In this document: positions 27,014-36,302 of the stretch, piece by piece | How positions within the stretch are numbered: the stretch's first letter is position 1 | Layout: every line of letters begins with the position of its first letter | Source of the DNA: Desulfovibrio sp. | GTDB lineage: Bacteria; Desulfobacterota; Desulfovibrionia; Desulfovibrionales; Desulfovibrionaceae | Direction of reading: 5' to 3' | Length of the DNA stretch: 64,000 nt | NCBI GenBank assembly: GCA_022839785.1 | Contig: JALHJW010000007.1 | Coordinates: forward strand, 62,001-126,000 | Translations under genes and position numbers: made by a program | Notes under the pieces: generated by a model | Told to the model about the DNA's origin: nothing | Databases searched by the model: none | Seen by the model: only the letters and a program-made list of their open reading frames with translations

Positions 27014-29082
27014 TGCGCTTTTTCAGGATTGTCGGAACGGCCTGTCTGGCCGCGCTGCTCGCGGTCTCCGCGGCCGCAGCCCAGGAGGCGAGGCAGGAGG
27101 AGGGAACGGAGGAGGCCAAGGCCCCCGCCAGGCTCTCCACCATGGACACCGTGGTGGTCACGGCCACCAAGACGGAGCACGCCCTGGGCGACGTGCCCGC
27201 CAACGTCTCCGTGCTCACCCGCGAGGAGATCGAGCAGGCCCCGGGCACCACGGTGCTGGACGCCATGAAGCAGATGCCCGGCGTGACCGTGGACATGGCG
27301 CGCGGCCCCTACGGCACGAGCACCAACAACACCGTGACCATCCGCGGCATGGGCGGCGACGATCCCGGGCGCGTCCTGGTGATGATCGACGGCATGCCGG
27401 TCAACGCGCCGGGCTCGGCCATCTTCGAGTGGACGAGCATCAACAAGGATAGCGTGGAGCGCATCGAGGTGGTGCGCGGCCCGGCCTCGGCCCTCTACGG
27501 CTCCAGCGCCATGGGCGGCGCCATCAACATCATCACCAGAAAGCCGGTCAAGGACGGCTTCTCCACCACCCTGGACAGCAAGTACGGCACCTACGAAACC
27601 TCCCAGACCTCGCTCTACCATTCGGGCCGCGTGGGCCGCTTCGGCTACTGGGCCACGGGCGAATACCTGCGCAGCGACGGCTTCAACGCCGTCTCCGACG
27701 CCTCGCGCCGGCAGCGCGCCTCGGGTCCCGAGCGCGTGGAGAGCGAGAACGCCGCCCTGAACATGACCTGGTCCCCGGACGAAACCGCGGACTTCACGCT
27801 CATGGGCGAGTACGACGACTACGAGCGTCCCGGCCGCTACCTCTACGACCGCAACTACAAGCTCTACACGTACACGCGCAAAAGCCTCTCGGCCAAGCTG
27901 CGCAAGGACTTCGGCCCGGTGGAGAGCAGCCTGAGCCTGCGCGGCGACTACCTCAACTCCGACTACGACACCGCCGCCTCCAACAGCCGCCAGCTCGCCA
28001 ACACCTCCCCGGCCCTGCAGCGCTTCTACTCCGGCGACCTGCAGAACGGCTTCGCCCTGGGCGAGCACAACTTCATCACCGCGGGCGTATCCGGCTACTA
28101 CGGCTCCCAGGACCGGGACATGATCTACTACAACACCTCCCGCACCCGTGAGCGCGGCGGCCAGCAGAACAACTACGCGGCCTACCTGCAGGACGAGATC
28201 AGCCTGCTGGACGGCGACCTCGCCATCGTGCCCGGCCTGCGCTACGACTACTGGCGCACCGAGGGCTACGACCGCGACACCAACCTGTCCAACCCGGCCC
28301 GCAAGGACTACGAGGCCGACATCCACAACAACCTGAGCAAGAAGCTCGGCCTGCGCTACACCCTGCCCACCAAGATCATGACCTGGCGCGCCAACTACGG
28401 CGAGGCCTACCGCATCGGCTCCCTGGACGACTACTACGGCGAGTTCAAGGGCACCACGGCGCTCATCTACCGCGGCAACCCGAACCTCAAGCCCGAGGAG
28501 TCCCAGACCCTGGACCTCGGCTTCGAACTCTCCCCGGTGCAGTCCTTCTCCTTCGGCCTCACCGGCTACAAGACCTGGGCGCGCAACTACATCTCCTACG
28601 TGGACAAGCCCGCCGAAGGCGGCAACGCCGTCAAGCAGTACGACAACATCGGCAAGGTCAGCATCGTGGGCTTCGAGGCGTTCGCCAAGTGGCAGGCTGA
28701 CGAGCGCTGGCACCTCTTTGCCGACTACACCGGGCTCGACCCCTCCATCTCCGCCGGGCCCAACGACGGCAAGCAGGTCACGGGCGTGCCCCTGTCCAAA
28801 GGCACCATGGGCTTCGTCTACGACAACCCCGCGTGGTTCACCCTGCGCGTGGCGGGCAACTGGCTGGGCACGGTCTGGTACGACGACGCCAACACCGTGG
28901 ACGAAGGCCAGTACCTGACCTGGGACGTCCGGCTCTCGCGGCGCTTCGCCATCGACGAGTCGACCTGGATCGAGCCCTACCTGGAGGCCCAGAACCTCAC
29001 CGGTGAAAAGGAGGTGCGCACCATCCCCTCCAGCCGGGTGGCCACCAACCTGTTCTACGGCGGCGTGAGGGTGGGCTTCTAG
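27013..29082 (+). CDS. TonB-dependent outer-membrane receptor
   Basis: Ligand-gated beta-barrel for uptake of a metal complex or corrinoid. 689 residues from ATG 27013 (the frame is open far upstream in the preceding genes). Signal peptide to about residue 22 (ending AAAA), then the TonB box MDTVVVTATK, plug domain (residues about 45-165: PANVSVLTREEIEQAPG, VTIRGMGGDDPGRVLVMIDG, VRGPASALYGSSAMGGAIN) and a 22-strand-type barrel rich in alternating aromatic strands, ending GGVRVGF with a C-terminal Phe, the usual outer-membrane insertion signal. BtuB/FepA-like in architecture; the ligand is not determined. Confidence 0.93.
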   Translation: MRFFRIVGTACLAALLAVSAAAAQEARQEEGTEEAKAPARLSTMDTVVVTATKTEHALGDVPANVSVLTREEIEQAPGTTVLDAMKQMPGVTVDMARGPYGTSTNNTVTIRGMGGDDPGRVLVMIDGMPVNAPGSAIFEWTSINKDSVERIEVVRGPASALYGSSAMGGAINIITRKPVKDGFSTTLDSKYGTYETSQTSLYHSGRVGRFGYWATGEYLRSDGFNAVSDASRRQRASGPERVESENAALNMTWSPDETADFTLMGEYDDYERPGRYLYDRNYKLYTYTRKSLSAKLRKDFGPVESSLSLRGDYLNSDYDTAASNSRQLANTSPALQRFYSGDLQNGFALGEHNFITAGVSGYYGSQDRDMIYYNTSRTRERGGQQNNYAAYLQDEISLLDGDLAIVPGLRYDYWRTEGYDRDTNLSNPARKDYEADIHNNLSKKLGLRYTLPTKIMTWRANYGEAYRIGSLDDYYGEFKGTTALIYRGNPNLKPEESQTLDLGFELSPVQSFSFGLTGYKTWARNYISYVDKPAEGGNAVKQYDNIGKVSIVGFEAFAKWQADERWHLFADYTGLDPSISAGPNDGKQVTGVPLSKGTMGFVYDNPAWFTLRVAGNWLGTVWYDDANTVDEGQYLTWDVRLSRRFAIDESTWIEPYLEAQNLTGEKEVRTIPSSRVATNLFYGGVRVGF

Positions 29083-29105
29083 TCCGCAAACCGAAGGACA
29101 ACGAC

Positions 29106-32100
29106 ATGAGCATCGTCTGCATCGTCTGGTCGAGCCATGCCGACGCGCTGGCCAGGGCTTCGGCCCTGGCCGGCGCGCCCGGCGTCCGGGTCTTCTCCTC
29201 CAAGACCTTCGAGTTGGGCAGCGAGGGCGGCGAAACGCGCCTCGCCGAGGCGCTTCTCGCCATGCGCTCGGCGCGCGCGGTCTTCGTCTACCGCTCCACG
29301 GACCCGGTCTGGGAGCAGGTGGACGAGGCCGTGCGCGAGGTCAGGGACCGCATCCCCGTGGTCTGCCTGTCCTACGATCCCTCGTCCTGGGCGCTGTCCT
29401 CGGTAGCGCCCGAGGCGGTGCAGACCTGCTACCGCTACGTGACCTACGGCGACGAGGCCAACTACGCGGGCCTCCTGCGCTACCTGGACGGCCTGGCGCG
29501 GGGGGACGTCTCGGACATTCCCCCGCCCGAGCCCGTGCCCTGGGAGGGGCTCTGGCACCCGGACGCGCCGGAGCGCGCCTTTGACGGGCATGCGGCCTTC
29601 GCGGCCTGGTACGGGGAATACTGCGCCGACAAGGGACTCTCCGGTCCGGTGGTCGGGGTCCTCCTGGCCCGGCACTACTGGGTCAACCGGGTCATGGAGG
29701 TGGAGACGCTGCTGGTGCGGGAGCTTGAGGCGCGGGGTCTGCGCGTGCTGCCCGCCTTCTCCAACTCCATTCGCGACGAGGGGCTGGGCAACAAGGGCTC
29801 CCTGCTCTGGTCGCGCGAGGTCTTCATGGACGGGCCGGGCGCGCCGCGCGTGGACGCGCTCATCAAGCTGCAGCCCTTCTTCCTGGGCAGCCGCAAGGGG
29901 CCGGGCAGCAAACCCGGCGGCGCTGGCGGCGCGGCCGATGGCAGTGTGGCCCAGGAAGGGGCTGAGTTCTTCGCCGCCCTTGGCGTTCCGGTCTTCCAGC
30001 CGGTCTTTTCCTCGGCCAAGACCCTCGAAGAGTGGGAGAACGACCCGCAGGGTCTGGGCAGCGAGGTGGCCTGGGCCGTGGCCATGCCGGAGTTCGAGGG
30101 CGTCATCGAGCCCTTTTACCTCGGCGGCGGCAAGCGCTTCTCCGACGACGCCACGGGGGCCGAGATCGAGCGGCGCGTGGCCCATCCGGAGCGCGTGGCG
30201 AGGCTCGCCAGCCGCGTGCGGCGCTGGCTCTCGCTCCGCACCAAGCCCGTGGCCGAGCGCAAGGTGGCCTTCATCCTGCACAACAATCCCTGCGCCTCGG
30301 TGGAGGCCAGCGTGGGCGGCGCGGCCAAGCTCGATTCGCTCGAAAGCGTGGCCCTGATCCTCAAGGAGATGCGGGACGCGGGCTATGCCGTCGACGTGCC
30401 TGAAACGGGCGCGGCGCTGATCGAGAACATCATGGAGCGCAAGGCCATCTCCGAGTTCCGCTGGACCACGGTGCAGGAGATCGCGGCCAAGGGCGGGACC
30501 CTGGCCCGTCTGGGGCTCGCAACGTACCGCGCTTGGTTCGACGCCTGGCCCGAGAAGGTGCGGAACCGCATTTCCGAGGCCTGGGGGCCGCCTCCGGGCA
30601 CGGAGAAGGACGGCGTGCCCGCGGCCATGGTCCTGGACGGCGACATCCTCATCACCGGCGTGCAGTACGGCAACGCCGTGATCTGCGTGCAGCCCAAGCG
30701 CGGCTGCGCGGGCCCCCGCTGCGACGGGCGCGTCTGCAAGATTCTGCACGACCCGGACATCCCGCCGCCGCACCAGTATCTCGCCACCTACCGCTGGCTG
30801 CAGGACGAGTTCGGGGCCGACGCCCTGATCCACGTGGGTACCCACGGCAACCTGGAGTTCCTGCCCGGCAAGTCCGTGGGGCTCTCGGGCTCGTGCCTGC
30901 CGGACGTGGCCACGCACGAGGCGCCGCACCTGTACATCTACAACTCCGACAACCCGGCCGAGGGCGTCATCGCCAAGCGCCGTTCCTACGCCGCCCTGGT
31001 GGACCATATGCAGACCGTGATGACCCAGAGCGGGCTGTACGACGAGCTTGAGGAGCTGGACCGCTTCCTCGGCGAGTGGGAGCAGGCGCGCGCGAGCGAC
31101 CCGGCGCGGGCGCACCAGCTCGAACACCTCATCCGCGAGGGCATCGAAAAGGCCAAGCTGCAAAGCCAGGTGAAGCCCGAGCTGGCCGCGGACTTCGAGG
31201 CCCTGGCCGCGCGCACGCACGACGCCCTCTCGCTCATCCGCAACACCATGATCCAGGACGGCATGCACATCTTCGGCGAACTGCCCGAAGGCAAGCGCCG
31301 CGCGGACTTCATCTATTCCATCGTGCGCTTCGACGCAGGCGACGAGCATTCCCTGCGCAAGTGCCTGTGCCGGGCCTCGGACCTGGACCTGGCCGCGCTG
31401 CTGGCCGACCCCGGCGCCGTGGACCCGAGGCTTTGCCGCGCGCACGGCGAATTGCTGGAGGAGATCGACCGCATCGGCGCGGCCCTGTGCGGCCTCGCCC
31501 TCGACAAATTGCCCGAGGAGCTTCCCGGCGAGGCGCGGCGTCTTCTGGGGGACCTCTGCCTCCGCCCCGAGACCCTGGCCCCTCTTGCCGCCGTGGGGAC
31601 GCGCGTGCGCGGCATCGAGGCGCGCATCGAGGCCTCGCGCGAGCGCGAAGCGCTCCTGCACGCCGCTGCGGGACGCTTCATCCCGCCGGGGCCCTCGGGC
31701 ATCATCACGCGCGGCCGCGAGGACATCCTGCCCACGGGCCGCAACTTCTACACCCTGGACCCCCGCCGCCTGCCCACCAAGGCCGCCTGGCGCGTGGGCC
31801 AGAACCTGGCGCGCGCCATCGTGGCCAAGCATCTGGACGAGGAGGGCCGTCATCCCGAGAACGTGGCCATGTTCTGGATGTGCAACGACATGATGTGGGC
31901 CGACGGCGAGGGCATGGCCCAGCTCTACGCCCTGCTCGGCGTGCGGCCTGTGTGGCTGGCCAACGGCCACACGCGCGGTTTCGAGATCATTCCGCTGGAA
32001 GAGCTGGGCAGGCCGCGCATCGACGTCACCATCCGCGTCTCGGGGCTCCTGCGCGACAGCTTCCCCGAGTCCATGGAGCAGATGGACGAGGCGGTGCAGG

Positions 32101-33035
32101 CCGTGGCCGCGCTCGATGAGGATCCGGAGATGAACTTCGTGCGCAAGCACGCGCTGGAGCGGCTGAGCGGCCTCAAGACCGACGACGCCGACGCCTGGCG
32201 CAAGGCCACCTACCGCCTCTTCTCCGCCCGGCCCGGCACCTACCAAGCGGGCGTGAACCTCGCGATCTACGCCTCGGCCTGGAAGGACGAAAAGGATCTG
32301 GCCGAGATATTCGTGCACTGGAACGGCTTCGCCTACGGCAAGGGGGCTTTTGGCGTGGAAAGCCCCCGCTCCCTGGAGGCCGCGCTCTCCACCGTGGACG
32401 TGACCTACAACAAGGTGGTCACGGACGAGCACGACCTCTTCGGTTGCTGCGCCTACTACGGCACGCACGGCGGCATGACCGCGGCCGCGAGCCATCTGAA
32501 GGGAGAGAAGGTGCGCTCCTACTACGGCGACACCCGCGAGACCGAGCACGTGGAGGTGCGCGACCTGGCCGACGAGGTCCGGCGCGTGGTGCGCACCAAG
32601 CTGCTCAATCCCAAGTGGATCGAGGGCATGAAGCGCCACGGCTACAAGGGCGCGGGCGACATCTCCAAGCGCGTGGGCCGGGTCTACGGCTGGGAGGCCA
32701 CCACCCAGGAGGTGGACGACTGGATCTTCGACGACATCGCCAAGACCTTCGTGCTCGACAAGGAGAACAAGGAGTTCTTCGAAAAGCACAACCCCTGGGC
32801 GCTTGAAGAAATAGCCCGCCGCCTTCTGGAGGCGCAGGGCCGGGGCCTGTGGGAGGCCGATCCGGACGTGCTGGAGGGTCTCAAGGAGACCTATCTCGAA
32901 CTGGAAGGCTGGCTGGAGGAACGGACCGAAGGCTACGGCGGCGAATTCCAGGGCGGAGCCGTGGACATCGTCACGGCCGAGGACGTGGCCTCGTGGAAGG
33001 AAAAGCTCGCCCAGGTGCGCGAGAAGGACGCGTAG
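29106..33035 (+). CDS. cobN: CobN/BchH-family chelatase large subunit
   Basis: Large subunit of an ATP-dependent metal chelatase that inserts Co2+ (CobN) or Mg2+ (BchH) into a tetrapyrrole together with AAA+ and VWA subunits. 1309 residues, the usual CobN length. Diagnostic blocks: VGVLLARHYW near residue 185, QPVFSSAKTLEEW, AFILHNNPCA, LITGVQYGNAVICVQPKRGC, LIHVGTHGNLEFLPGKSVGLS, YNSDNPAEGVIAKRRSYA and NMIQDGMHIFGE-type sequence. It lies 23 bases after the receptor gene and is followed, after a palindromic element, by chlI and chlD, so the full three-component chelatase is present. The metal and the tetrapyrrole are not proven by sequence. Confidence 0.92.
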   Translation: MSIVCIVWSSHADALARASALAGAPGVRVFSSKTFELGSEGGETRLAEALLAMRSARAVFVYRSTDPVWEQVDEAVREVRDRIPVVCLSYDPSSWALSSVAPEAVQTCYRYVTYGDEANYAGLLRYLDGLARGDVSDIPPPEPVPWEGLWHPDAPERAFDGHAAFAAWYGEYCADKGLSGPVVGVLLARHYWVNRVMEVETLLVRELEARGLRVLPAFSNSIRDEGLGNKGSLLWSREVFMDGPGAPRVDALIKLQPFFLGSRKGPGSKPGGAGGAADGSVAQEGAEFFAALGVPVFQPVFSSAKTLEEWENDPQGLGSEVAWAVAMPEFEGVIEPFYLGGGKRFSDDATGAEIERRVAHPERVARLASRVRRWLSLRTKPVAERKVAFILHNNPCASVEASVGGAAKLDSLESVALILKEMRDAGYAVDVPETGAALIENIMERKAISEFRWTTVQEIAAKGGTLARLGLATYRAWFDAWPEKVRNRISEAWGPPPGTEKDGVPAAMVLDGDILITGVQYGNAVICVQPKRGCAGPRCDGRVCKILHDPDIPPPHQYLATYRWLQDEFGADALIHVGTHGNLEFLPGKSVGLSGSCLPDVATHEAPHLYIYNSDNPAEGVIAKRRSYAALVDHMQTVMTQSGLYDELEELDRFLGEWEQARASDPARAHQLEHLIREGIEKAKLQSQVKPELAADFEALAARTHDALSLIRNTMIQDGMHIFGELPEGKRRADFIYSIVRFDAGDEHSLRKCLCRASDLDLAALLADPGAVDPRLCRAHGELLEEIDRIGAALCGLALDKLPEELPGEARRLLGDLCLRPETLAPLAAVGTRVRGIEARIEASREREALLHAAAGRFIPPGPSGIITRGREDILPTGRNFYTLDPRRLPTKAAWRVGQNLARAIVAKHLDEEGRHPENVAMFWMCNDMMWADGEGMAQLYALLGVRPVWLANGHTRGFEIIPLEELGRPRIDVTIRVSGLLRDSFPESMEQMDEAVQAVAALDEDPEMNFVRKHALERLSGLKTDDADAWRKATYRLFSARPGTYQAGVNLAIYASAWKDEKDLAEIFVHWNGFAYGKGAFGVESPRSLEAALSTVDVTYNKVVTDEHDLFGCCAYYGTHGGMTAAASHLKGEKVRSYYGDTRETEHVEVRDLADEVRRVVRTKLLNPKWIEGMKRHGYKGAGDISKRVGRVYGWEATTQEVDDWIFDDIAKTFVLDKENKEFFEKHNPWALEEIARRLLEAQGRGLWEADPDVLEGLKETYLELEGWLEERTEGYGGEFQGGAVDIVTAEDVASWKEKLAQVREKDA

Positions 33036-33161
33036 GCGGGCCGCTGAAAAAGCGCCGTCTGCGGCGTTGCTTCGAACCGTTCGAGTTCTCGCGTATTGGA
33101 ATACGCTTCGGACTCGCCCGTTTCTCGTGCCTTGCGTCCGACACTTTTTGAGCGGTCCGCC
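33035..33161. repeat. REP/MITE-like palindromic element between cobN and chlI
   Basis: About 127 bases bounded by imperfect terminal inverted repeats: GGCGGGCCGCTGAAAAAGCG at the left and the reverse complement of GGCGGACCGCTCAAAAAGTG at the right (17 of 20 match). The centre is a second inverted repeat around GCGTATTGGAATACGC, extended by GAGT/ACTC and GAA/TTC pairs, so the whole element can fold into one long hairpin. The first base overlaps the cobN stop codon. The other gaps in this operon are 23 bases or less, so it looks inserted. No coding capacity. Confidence 0.6.
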
Positions 33162-33204
33162 ACAAGAGTTGCCGCCGTGCGGAAACGTAAAAAGGAATTG
33201 AGGA

Positions 33205-34233
33205 ATGTTACACGGAAGAACGAATTATCCCTTCTCGGCCATCGTGGGCCAGGAGGGCATGAAGAAGGCCCTGCTGCTCAACGTGGTCAACCCGCTCATC
33301 GGCGGGGTGCTGGTGCGCGGCGAAAAGGGCACGGCCAAGTCCACGGCCGTGCGCGCCCTGGCGGACCTGCTGCCCGAGATCGCCGTGGTCGCGGGCTGTC
33401 CCTGCGCCTGCGACCCGGACGACGCCGCGGGCCTCTGCCCGGACTGCGCGGCCGCCGCGGCCTCGGGCGAACTGGGCCGGACCGTGCGGCGCACGCGCGT
33501 GGTGGACCTGCCCGTGGGCTCCACAGAGGACCGCGTGGCCGGGACCCTGGACCTGGAAGCCGCCATCCGCGAGGGCAAAAAGCGCTTCGAGCCGGGCATC
33601 CTGGCCCAGGCCAACCGCGCCATCCTCTACGTGGACGAGGTCAACCTGCTCGACGACCACATCGTGGACGTGCTGCTCGACGCCGCGGCCATGGGCGTGA
33701 ACACCGTGGAGCGCGAGGGCGTGTCGCACTCGCACCCGGCCCGCTTCGTGCTCGTGGGCACCATGAACCCGGAGGAGGGCGAACTCAGGCCCCAGCTCCT
33801 CGACCGTTTCGGCCTCTGCGTGGAGGTGCGCGGCATGGACGAGCCCGAGGCGCGCATGGAGGTCATGGTGCGCCGCGCGGCCTTCGAGGACGACGCCGAG
33901 ACCTTCCGCACCGCCTGGAAGCCCGAGGACGAACGCCTCGCCGCCCGCATCCGCGAGGCCAAGGCCCTGCTGCCGTTGGTCATGGTCCCGGACCCCATCC
34001 TGCACACCATCGTGACCATCGCCATCGAGATGGAGGTGGACGGGCACCGCGCCGACCTGGTCATGCTCAAGGCCGCCAAGGCCCTGGCCGCGCTGGACGG
34101 CCGCGACGAGGTGTCCGAGGCCGACGTGCGCGAGGCCGCGGCCCTGGCCCTGCCGCACCGCATGCGCAGAAAACCCTTCCAGAAGATCGGCCTGGACGGC
34201 GAGCGGCTGGCGGCCTTCGGCAAGAGCGCGTGA
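33205..34233 (+). CDS. chlI: Chelatase AAA+ subunit, ChlI/BchI-like
   Basis: ATPase ring subunit of the CobN-type chelatase. 342 residues. Walker A GEKGTAKST at residues 39-47, a cysteine cluster (GCPCACDPDDAAGLCPDC) in the hairpin after it, Walker B ILYVDEVNLLDDHIVDVLL, the sensor block GTMNPEEGELRPQLLDRFGL with arginine finger, and the ChlI C-terminal helical lid. AAAAGGAATTGAGG ribosome site precedes the start. Its product should hexamerise with the ChlD-type protein from the next gene, 8 bases on. Confidence 0.93.
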   Translation: MLHGRTNYPFSAIVGQEGMKKALLLNVVNPLIGGVLVRGEKGTAKSTAVRALADLLPEIAVVAGCPCACDPDDAAGLCPDCAAAAASGELGRTVRRTRVVDLPVGSTEDRVAGTLDLEAAIREGKKRFEPGILAQANRAILYVDEVNLLDDHIVDVLLDAAAMGVNTVEREGVSHSHPARFVLVGTMNPEEGELRPQLLDRFGLCVEVRGMDEPEARMEVMVRRAAFEDDAETFRTAWKPEDERLAARIREAKALLPLVMVPDPILHTIVTIAIEMEVDGHRADLVMLKAAKALAALDGRDEVSEADVREAAALALPHRMRRKPFQKIGLDGERLAAFGKSA

Positions 34234-34241
34234 GTCCGGAC

Positions 34242-36302
34242 ATGAACGGTCTTGCCCGCCGCGTCTTTCCTTTCGCGGCCATCGTGGGCCAGGAACGCGC
34301 CAAGCGGGCTCTGCTCGTGAACGCGGTCTGTCCAGGCGTCGGCGGGGTGTTGCTGCGCGGCGAGAAGGGCACGGCCAAGTCCACGGCGGTGCGCGGCCTG
34401 GCCGCGTTGCTGCCCGAGATCGAGAGCGTGCCCGGCTGCGTCTTCGGCTGCGACCCCAAGGGCGCGCTCTGCCCGGACTGCCGGGTCCGGGCCGCGTCCG
34501 GTCCGCTGCCCTCGGCCCCGCGCCGGGCGCGGCTGGTGGACCTGCCCCTGGCCGCCACCGAGGACCGCGTGGCCGGGGCCGTGGACATGGAGGCCGCCAT
34601 CCGCGAGGGCGTCCGCCGCCTCGATCCCGGCCTGCTGGCCCAGGCGCATCGCGGCTTGCTTTATGTGGACGAGGTGAACCTGTTGCCCGACCACATCGCG
34701 GACATGGTCCTGGACGCCTGCGCCTCGGGCCTGAACGTGGTCAGGCGCGAGGGCGTGAGCGCCGAGCACCCGGCCGAGTTCGCCCTGGTGGGCTCCATGA
34801 ATCCGGAGGAGGGCGAGCTGCGGCCCCAGCTGCTCGACCGCTTCGGCCTCTCGGCCGAGATAGCGGCCCCGCGCGAGCCCGAGGAGCGCCTCGCCGTGCT
34901 GCGCGCCCGCGAGGCGTTCGACGCGGACCCGGACGGATTTCTGGCCGCGCACGTTCCGGCTCAGGCCGACCTTGCCGAGCGCATCGTGCAGGCCAGGCGC
35001 ATTTTGAAGAACGTGCGCGTGCCGCGCGCCATGCTGCAGCTCATCGCCCGGCTCGCGGCGGAGGCCAACTGCGCCGGGCATCGCGGCGAGCTGGCCATGC
35101 GCCGGGCGGCCCGCGCCCTGGCCGCTCTGGACGGACGCGAGGACGTGCGCGAACCCGACGTGCTGGAGGCCGCCGAACTGGCCCTGGCCCACCGCCGCCG
35201 CATGCAGGCCCCGCCGCCCCCGCCCCCCCCTCCCGAAGAGGAGCACGAGCATGACCACGAGCACGACGAGCCGCCGCCGCAGGAAGAGGAGGCCGCGCCC
35301 GAGGACGACGACTCCGGCGCGAGGCCCGAGGAGCGGGAGGCCGAACCCCAGGAGTCGGGAGAGGACGCCGGAGAGGACGCCGGGGAGGAGCGGCCCCCGC
35401 CGCCCGAGGAGCAACAGGGCGGGACGCCCCTGCCCGACGTGCGGCAGATCTTCGCCGTGGGCGCGCCTTTTCGCGTCAAGCCCATCACGTTTCGCAAGGA
35501 CCGCCTGGCGCGCAAGGGCTCGGGACGCCGCACCCGCTCGCGCACGACCATGAAGGCCGGGCGCTACGTGGGCAGCCTGCCCGACGCCGCGCCCACGGAT
35601 CTGGCCCTGGACGCCACGTTGCGCGCCGCCGCCTGCCGGGGAGGCCGACGCGGGGACGGCGACGGCCCGCTGCTCGACATCCGGCGCGAGGACCTGCGCC
35701 AGCGCAGGCGCGAGAAGAAGATCGGCAACCTCATCGTCTTCGTGGTGGACGCCTCCGGCTCCATGGGCGCGGCGCAGCGTATGAGCGAGGCCAAGGGCGC
35801 GGTGCTCTCCCTGCTCCTCGACGCCTACCAGAAGCGCGACCGCGTGGCCTTCGTGGCCTTCCGGGGCGAGCGGGCCGAGGTGCTGCTGCATCCCACGGGC
35901 AGCGTGGAGGCCGCCTTCCGCCATCTTGAGGAACTGCCCACGGGCGGCCGCACGCCGCTGGCCGACGGACTGGCAGAGGGCTTTCGCGTCATCGAGAACG
36001 CCCTGCGCAAGGACCCGGACACCTTCCCTGTGCTGCTGGTCATCTCCGACGGCCGGGCCAACGCCGCGCCCGAGGGCGTGAGGCCCGTGGCCGCGGCCAT
36101 GCTCACGGCCGGAGCCATCGCCGAGGATGGCCGGGTGCGCTCCCTGGTGGTGGACGTGGAGCGCAAGGGGATGCTCAGCTTCGGTCTGGCGCGCGGCCTG
36201 GCCGAGGCCCTGGGCGCGGACCATTTTCACATCGAGGACTTGAAGGCCGAGACCCTGGTGCAGGTGCTCAAGGACGCGGCCCTGGGAGGACAGGAGCGAT
36301 GA
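34242..36302 (+). CDS. chlD: Chelatase fused AAA+/VWA subunit, ChlI-ChlD-like
   Basis: 686 residues from ATG 34242. An N-terminal AAA+ domain (about 1-320) is intact, with Walker A GEKGTAKST and LLYVDEVNLLPDHIADMVL, unlike the decayed AAA+ of classical BchD. A linker of about 90 residues follows: a run of eight prolines near residue 324, then HEHDHEHDE near 334-343, then Glu/Asp/Pro-rich sequence. The C-terminal von Willebrand A domain has the MIDAS motif DASGSM, the conserved Thr in GGRTPLADGL and Asp in VISDGRANA. It bridges ChlI and CobN. The operon therefore has two active-looking AAA+ proteins. It overlaps the next gene as ATGA. Confidence 0.93.
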   Translation: MNGLARRVFPFAAIVGQERAKRALLVNAVCPGVGGVLLRGEKGTAKSTAVRGLAALLPEIESVPGCVFGCDPKGALCPDCRVRAASGPLPSAPRRARLVDLPLAATEDRVAGAVDMEAAIREGVRRLDPGLLAQAHRGLLYVDEVNLLPDHIADMVLDACASGLNVVRREGVSAEHPAEFALVGSMNPEEGELRPQLLDRFGLSAEIAAPREPEERLAVLRAREAFDADPDGFLAAHVPAQADLAERIVQARRILKNVRVPRAMLQLIARLAAEANCAGHRGELAMRRAARALAALDGREDVREPDVLEAAELALAHRRRMQAPPPPPPPPEEEHEHDHEHDEPPPQEEEAAPEDDDSGARPEEREAEPQESGEDAGEDAGEERPPPPEEQQGGTPLPDVRQIFAVGAPFRVKPITFRKDRLARKGSGRRTRSRTTMKAGRYVGSLPDAAPTDLALDATLRAAACRGGRRGDGDGPLLDIRREDLRQRRREKKIGNLIVFVVDASGSMGAAQRMSEAKGAVLSLLLDAYQKRDRVAFVAFRGERAEVLLHPTGSVEAAFRHLEELPTGGRTPLADGLAEGFRVIENALRKDPDTFPVLLVISDGRANAAPEGVRPVAAAMLTAGAIAEDGRVRSLVVDVERKGMLSFGLARGLAEALGADHFHIEDLKAETLVQVLKDAALGGQER

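Noticed and set aside
25876..29082. 1068-codon frame suggesting an ABC-receptor fusion
   Set aside because: The first 380 codons are an out-of-frame reading of the permease and ATPase genes; a signal peptide and proper start lie at 27013.
33096..36302. 1068-codon frame suggesting a larger ChlD protein
   Set aside because: Sequence before 34242 is an out-of-frame reading of chlI and contains no domain.
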